From: Mesorhizobium sp. 65-26
GTDB lineage: Bacteria; Pseudomonadota; Alphaproteobacteria; Rhizobiales; Rhizobiaceae
Reading direction: 5' to 3'
DNA: 64,000 nt
Assembly (NCBI GenBank): GCA_001899205.1
Contig: MKVL01000013.1
Span: 145,150 to 209,149, forward strand
Shown here: one piece after another, positions 62,412 to 64,000 of the stretch
Layout: every line of letters starts with the position of its first letter
How positions within the stretch are numbered: the first letter of the stretch is position 1
Program-made: the position numbers and the translations under genes
Notes under the pieces: generated by a model
The model's database searches: none
What the model was told of the DNA's origin: nothing
Seen by the model: the letters and a program-made list of their open reading frames with translations, nothing else

Positions 62412-62993
62412 GTGGCCGCTCCGAAACGCGTCATCGTCGGCGTCACCGGTGCATCGGGCTTCGACTACGCGGTCTGCCTCCTGAAGATGCTGCGTGAACA
62501 CGAGATCGAGACCCACCTCGTCGTGTCGCGCGCGGCTATAACGGCCATGGCGCATGAGACCGACATGACCTTCGGCCAGATGAAGGCGCTGGCCGACCAT
62601 TGTCACGATAACAGGGATATAGCCGCACCCATCGCCAGCGGCAGTTTCCGCACCATGGGCATGATCGTCGCCCCTTGTTCGGCCAAGAGCCTCGCCGAGA
62701 TCGCCATGGGCACGGGCGGCACGCTGGTCGCGCGGGCGGCCGATGTCGTGCTCAAGGAGCGGCGTCGCCTCGTCGTGCTGTTTCGCGAAACGCCGCTGCA
62801 TCTCGGCCATTGCCACAACATGCTGCGGCTGACCGAGATGGGCGGCATTGTCATGCCGCCGGTTCCTGCCTTCTATCCCCGCCCGAAATCCATCGACGAA
62901 ATGGTCACCTATACGGCCGCCCGCACGCTCGATCTCTTCGACATAGAGGTCGAGATCGAGGGGCGGTGGAAGGACCAGCAGGTTGGGAAATAG
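62412..62993 (+). CDS. ubiX: UbiX-family flavin prenyltransferase
   Basis: A 193-residue flavin prenyltransferase, which joins dimethylallyl phosphate to FMN to give the prenyl-FMN cofactor used by UbiD. VIVGVTGASGFDYAVCLL is the FMN-binding N-terminus, with MGMIVAPCSAKSLAEIAMGTGG and ADVVLKERRRLVVLFRETPLH following. The start is GTG at 62412, two bases after the UbiD stop. The position next to UbiD shows that this copy serves the local decarboxylase. It ends base-to-base with the convergent DUF5996 gene. Confidence 0.94.
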   Translation: MAAPKRVIVGVTGASGFDYAVCLLKMLREHEIETHLVVSRAAITAMAHETDMTFGQMKALADHCHDNRDIAAPIASGSFRTMGMIVAPCSAKSLAEIAMGTGGTLVARAADVVLKERRRLVVLFRETPLHLGHCHNMLRLTEMGGIVMPPVPAFYPRPKSIDEMVTYTAARTLDLFDIEVEIEGRWKDQQVGK

Positions 62994-63944
62994 CTAGAGC
63001 GGCCTGGGCCGGGACGGCGCGCCGACGGGGCATTCGAGAGCGTCGCGATCCCATTTGCCGAGAGCGGCGGCGGCGTCATAGGTGCTCTGCAGGAACGCCA
63101 TGAGCGTTGCTTCGGGATCCGCCGCCGTGCGCACCGCTTCGTAAGGCAGCAGGAATTCGCCGAACTCCGGCGAGAAGAATGCCTGCGGCGGCTGGACAGG
63201 CGCCGACGCGAAGCCATCAGGCGCCGGATAGGCGTAGGAATAGAAGGCCGGGTAATCGATCGGTCCGCCGCCTGGCCAGAAACCGGCGCTGCTGACTTCA
63301 TGCGAATAGGCCTCGCGGGTCACTGTGTCGGACAGGCGTGGGATGCCGCCCGGGTGCAGCGGCGCCCGCCTGCCGGAAAAGCGCGTCACCGCCAGGTCGA
63401 AGCCGCCCCAGAAGAAGTGAACGGGGCTGACTTTGCCGAGGAAGCCCGTCCGGAATCGCGAAAGCACGCCATGCGTGGCAAGCAGGATGCGCCAGAAGCG
63501 ATTGGCAAGATCGCGATCGTAGGAGGCGTGGAGGCTGTCCTGGCCGAAGGGGACGCCTCCGGCGATCTCGCTGGGCAACGGGTTGATCGGCGTGTCGAGC
63601 CCGAGTTCGGCGAGCGTCGCCATCACCTCACTGTAGAATTCGGCCACCGATTTCGGTGCGAGCATGACTTGGCGGGAATGGTCGTCGCTCGTCTTCACCC
63701 ACAAGAGGTGATCGACGAAGTCGAAATCGATCTGGAAGGCGCGGTTGCCGGCGGGCATGGGCGAGGTCGTCAGGCCGCGAGCGGTCACGTAGAGAGGCAC
63801 GTGCCAGGAGTGGTTGAGCCAGGGCTCGCGCGCCAGGCGGATCTTGCCGACGATCTGGGTCCACAGATGCAACGTCTCGTAGGTAGGCTTCCACGCCGCA
63901 TAAGGCAGGTCGGGCCAGCGCTCGGGGACTAGGGCAGGCGACAT
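62994..63944 (-). CDS. DUF5996-family protein
   Basis: A 316-residue protein of the DUF5996 type: WPDLPYAAWKPTYETLHLWTQ, then IVGKIRLAREPWLNHSWHVPLY, FQIDFDFVDH, PVHFFWGGFDLAVTRFSGR and FYSYAYPAPDGF. Aromatic and His/Trp-rich conserved blocks are frequent, but no known catalytic motif is recognised. ATG at 63944 has GGAGG 6 bases upstream. It is convergent with ubiX and not clearly linked to it. Function unknown. Confidence 0.8.
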   Translation of the reverse strand: MSPALVPERWPDLPYAAWKPTYETLHLWTQIVGKIRLAREPWLNHSWHVPLYVTARGLTTSPMPAGNRAFQIDFDFVDHLLWVKTSDDHSRQVMLAPKSVAEFYSEVMATLAELGLDTPINPLPSEIAGGVPFGQDSLHASYDRDLANRFWRILLATHGVLSRFRTGFLGKVSPVHFFWGGFDLAVTRFSGRRAPLHPGGIPRLSDTVTREAYSHEVSSAGFWPGGGPIDYPAFYSYAYPAPDGFASAPVQPPQAFFSPEFGEFLLPYEAVRTAADPEATLMAFLQSTYDAAAALGKWDRDALECPVGAPSRPRPL

Positions 63945-64000
63945 GGCATTCCTCCTTCATCGTGGACCGGTCGGCGAACTCTACCGATACACAGTGCTGC

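Noticed and set aside
55516-62993. Assignment of the third island to ergothioneine breakdown
   Set aside because: Lyase, hydantoinase and carbamoylase families fit in part, but no urocanase-like hydratase is present, the lyase triad is atypical, and UbiD/UbiX are unexplained, so it is kept only as a comparison.

Overview
This is a GC-rich chromosomal window from an alphaproteobacterium, most likely a Rhizobiales member of the Mesorhizobium/Rhizobium type. The grounds are a C4-pathway 5-aminolevulinate synthase (hemA) with an FNR/FixK-type box upstream, a rhamnose locus in the rhaRSTPQUK / rhaDI arrangement known from Rhizobium leguminosarum, many ABC uptake systems, and rhizobial-style palindromic intergenic repeats. 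No tRNA, rRNA, CRISPR array, insertion sequence or prophage was seen. The species name is inference.

Layout. (1) 1-8.2 kb: end of a LuxR-type regulator, then a divergent catabolic island. Minus-strand genes encode a DapA-family aldolase, a PLP aminotransferase and a fused dihydroxyacetone kinase. Plus-strand genes encode a polar amino acid ABC transporter and an IclR regulator. A near-palindrome lies in the shared promoter region. (2) 8.2-20.2 kb: mostly housekeeping. It holds an SSS-transporter/hybrid histidine kinase, mscL with a terminator, a second aminotransferase, ilvE, hemA, a galE-like epimerase and dadA. (3) 18.9-29.8 kb: complete L-rhamnose catabolism, with ABC transporter, mutarotase, kinase, isomerase, aldolase/dehydrogenase fusion and DeoR-type regulator. 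(4) 29.8-38.3 kb: ggt, a small membrane protein, a large GT-C-like membrane protein, and a phosphoketolase/acetate kinase pair.

(5) 38.3-51.4 kb: a second divergent catabolic island. The minus arm has a NagZ-type GH3 hexosaminidase, amidase, RidA, HpcH/HpaI aldolase, BNR propeller and cupin. The plus arm has a spermidine/putrescine-type ABC transporter, a Gfo/Idh/MocA dehydrogenase and a TIM-barrel isomerase. It ends with the most unusual gene of the window: a GH3 (NagZ-like) domain fused in frame to a GntR/FCD regulator. The GH3 part has lost the catalytic His of the Asp-His dyad but keeps the nucleophile Asp, so it looks like an enzyme turned into a ligand sensor. An apparently intact NagZ paralogue sits in the same island.

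(6) 51.6-55.4 kb: a frameshifted methionine aminopeptidase next to a ParD-like antitoxin, a small membrane protein, and a UBP zinc finger next to a cyclic-nucleotide-domain/thioredoxin-reductase-like flavoprotein that lacks CxxC. (7) 55.5-63 kb: a third catabolic island. It has a hydantoinase-like amidohydrolase and a carbamoylase, a LysR-type regulator with two HTH domains, then an aromatic-amino-acid-lyase-like protein with an atypical Ala-Ser-Asp in place of the MIO tripeptide, UbiD and UbiX. Together these suggest ring opening, decarbamoylation, deamination and prFMN-dependent decarboxylation of an unknown substrate. A DUF5996 gene closes the window.
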